Part shown: in pieces, positions 5,592 to 6,387 of the stretch
Numbering within the stretch: the stretch's first letter is position 1
Layout: each line of letters begins with the position of its first letter
Origin: Nitrososphaerales archaeon TH5895
GTDB lineage: Archaea > Thermoproteota > Nitrososphaeria > Nitrososphaerales > Nitrososphaeraceae
Reading direction: 5' to 3'
NCBI GenBank assembly: GCA_014523695.1
Contig: JAATVS010000126.1
Coordinates: forward strand, 1-6,387
DNA: 6,387 nt
Made by a program: the position numbers and the translations under genes
Notes under the pieces: generated by a model
The model's input: only the letters and a program-made list of their open reading frames with translations
What the model was told of the DNA's origin: nothing
Database searches by the model: none

Positions 5592-5601
5592 TAATTTATG
5601 C
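5592..5601 (-). promoter_or_regulatory. Possible TATA box of the YVTN gene
   Basis: On the minus strand GCATAAATTA lies about 43 bases before the GTG at 5554, predicting transcription from about 5570 and a leader of about 16 bases. GGA follows in the leader about 8 bases before GTG. A second AT-rich site (GAAAATATGG, 5562-5571) would instead start transcription near 5541 and favour the ATG at 5524. The choice is open. Confidence 0.25.
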
Positions 5602-6058
5602 AACTCCAAAAGAGAAGAGTCATTCTCATCAGTACCAACAGTAAACTTGAGTACCGTACCTAATGGTGCTGGTCAGACCCAAGATTAGGACCCTTATCTC
5701 GCTTGGTTGAATTTTATGGCTTTTCCAGCGCTAGCTGGGTAATTTAGATGCCGCTAGAATCGACGACCCTGACACCTATGCTGATACACACAGTCTAGCA
5801 AATTCGGAGTTTTTATTATTTAAGATGTTGCTCTAGTTTCGATAATTGCACTTTACCTCGATCTAAACGCAGCACGGAAGGTTGAACACCCTGTTTTGCC
5901 CATATGACTCTATATTCGAAATGCTTTGGGTGAAGGCAGAGATGCAACAACCGGAGGGTTTAAGATCCTAACATACGTATCCTAACCTGCCTGATATCTA
6001 CGAACATGTTTAAGAACTTCTGTTAAGCTTTGGGATTATCAGAGTCATTTGATATCCC
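5602..6058. other. Sparse region of about 450 bp
   Basis: No full gene was recognised. A 21-codon plus ORF from ATG 5598 (MQLQKRRVILIS...) is followed after its TAA by 27 more open codons in the same frame, which may be a decayed gene or chance. CCAGC-GCTA-GCTGG (5725-5738) is a perfect 5-bp GC-rich hairpin without a T-run on either strand. The 43-codon minus ORF at 5816-5947 is listed separately. Confidence 0.4.
5816..5947 (-). CDS. Possible small protein or gene remnant (43 codons)
   Basis: The minus-strand frame from TTG 5947 to TAA 5816 contains a convincing protein-like run, FEYRVIWAKQGVQPSVLRLD (residues 10-29), then RGKVQLSKLEQHLK to the end. It has good strand/helix alternation and a charged helical end. 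The only start-type codon is TTG, with no ribosome site or clear TATA box. The frame is closed just upstream by a stop at about 5957-5959. It may be the C-terminal end of a lost gene or a short gene. No family recognised. Chance cannot be excluded at this length. Confidence 0.3.
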   Translation of the reverse strand: MHLCLHPKHFEYRVIWAKQGVQPSVLRLDRGKVQLSKLEQHLK

Positions 6059-6166
6059 TTAAGTAGTCCAGTTCTTAGTGCCGCAGTTATCACAAACTTC
6101 GACTAATTCTAGATGAACATATTGTTTATTACCACAACTGGCACAAGTTAGCAGCTTTTGGTTCAT
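6059..6166 (-). CDS. Tiny zinc-ribbon protein with two CxxC knuckles (35 aa)
   Basis: ATG 6166 to TAA 6059 encodes 35 residues. C8-A-S-C11-G and C25-D-N-C28-G form the two CxxCG knuckles of a zinc ribbon, spaced 13 residues apart, with beta-strand-like stretches between them (YVHLELVEV, 16-24) and after (TKNW, 30-33). This is the full fold for one zinc ion in the smallest usable length. In archaea such mini zinc ribbons are common and may bind nucleic acid or proteins; the partner is unknown. The start is fixed by a purine-rich GTGAGATGAG immediately before the ATG and a TATA-like TATATCTATA about 45 bases upstream (6206-6215). Codons are ordinary for the region. It stands alone on the minus strand and is shorter than usual gene-calling cut-offs. 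Confidence 0.75.
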   Translation of the reverse strand: MNQKLLTCASCGNKQYVHLELVEVCDNCGTKNWTT

Positions 6167-6193
6167 CTCATCTCACTAAAGTAATAGATTCAT

Positions 6194-6212
6194 TATCTAT
6201 CTGATATAGATA
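6194..6212 (-). promoter_or_regulatory. Inverted repeat over the promoter of the zinc-ribbon gene
   Basis: TATCTAT-CTGAT-ATAGATA is a perfect 7-bp inverted repeat with a 5-base spacer and overlaps the TATA-like element predicted for the 35-aa gene (about 6206-6215). A dimeric regulator, perhaps the zinc-ribbon protein itself, could act here; that is inference. AT-rich palindromes this short can occur by chance. Confidence 0.35.
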
Positions 6213-6294
6213 TACTTCGACCACTGACTAGAAAGAAGTACGAAGTACGGCTGACCATCCCAGACGACGCAATACACATCTGAGCTGAAAGGCA

Positions 6295-6387
6295 TCAGAG
6301 GCAACTTAATTCATCAAGCAATATTTTGGCGACTTTTTCCCTATTTCCAATATTGATATTGATCAAACAACTGGATTTCTCTCTAAA
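6295..6387 (-). CDS. Possible C-terminal end of a gene running off the right edge
   Basis: The minus-strand frame is open from the window edge to TGA at 6295-6297 and gives 30 residues ending NIGNREKVAKILLDELSCL, which reads like an amphipathic helix of a real protein. No ATG lies inside, so the start would be outside the window. The complementary plus frame is hydrophobic, typical of an antisense shadow. Short length keeps confidence low; no family recognised. Confidence 0.3.
   Translation of the reverse strand, partial: FREKSSCLININIGNREKVAKILLDELSCL

Noticed and set aside
5725..5738. GC-rich CCAGC/GCTGG hairpin as a terminator
   Set aside because: No T-run follows on either strand and no confident gene ends beside it.

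Overview
The window looks like archaeal DNA, most probably from an AT-rich ammonia-oxidising thaumarchaeote (Nitrososphaeria; a Nitrosocosmicus-like genome would fit). The evidence is indirect. There is a YVTN-type beta-propeller surface protein, a family abundant in these archaea. Signal/anchor segments are followed by Ala-x-Ala-Gln, and the exported tails are rich in Asn-x-Ser/Thr sequons. TATA-box-like elements lie about 25-30 bases before several starts, Shine-Dalgarno sites are weak, and a T-tract serves as a terminator. No rRNA, tRNA, CRISPR array or intact mobile element was seen.

Layout from the left. A plus-strand gene (83-1036) encodes a membrane-anchored extracytoplasmic Cache (PAS-like) sensor domain with no cytoplasmic output domain; a perfect 9-bp hairpin sits on its stop codon. 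A sparse stretch of about 1.1 kb (1037-2133) holds two protein-like remnants or tiny genes (1170-1295 and a frameshifted one at 1428-1617). It also holds a 124-bp structure (1953-2076) in which a 15-bp inverted repeat encloses an exact 40-bp tandem duplication. Next is a 98-aa single-pass membrane protein on the plus strand (2134-2430), ending at a T-rich terminator.

The second half is mainly minus strand. A 786-aa gene (3194-5554) encodes a complete seven-bladed YVTN propeller outside the cell, joined to a six-helix membrane region and a cytoplasmic domain that ends in a 24-bp (8-aa) tandem repeat. Downstream on the same strand, with its own TATA box, is a 72-aa anchored secreted tail protein (2850-3068) that appears to start at TTG on a leaderless transcript. 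The right end (5555-6387) is sparse. It holds one convincing 35-aa two-CxxC zinc-ribbon gene (6059-6166, minus), a weaker 43-aa ORF (5816-5947, minus) and a possible gene end running off the window (6295-6387, minus).

The three main proteins (Cache sensor, 72-aa tail, YVTN membrane protein) are all predicted to face the cell exterior, so the region reads as a cell-surface/sensing accessory locus with decayed small genes between. No shared pathway can be shown from sequence alone. All functional calls rest on motif reading, not on database searches.
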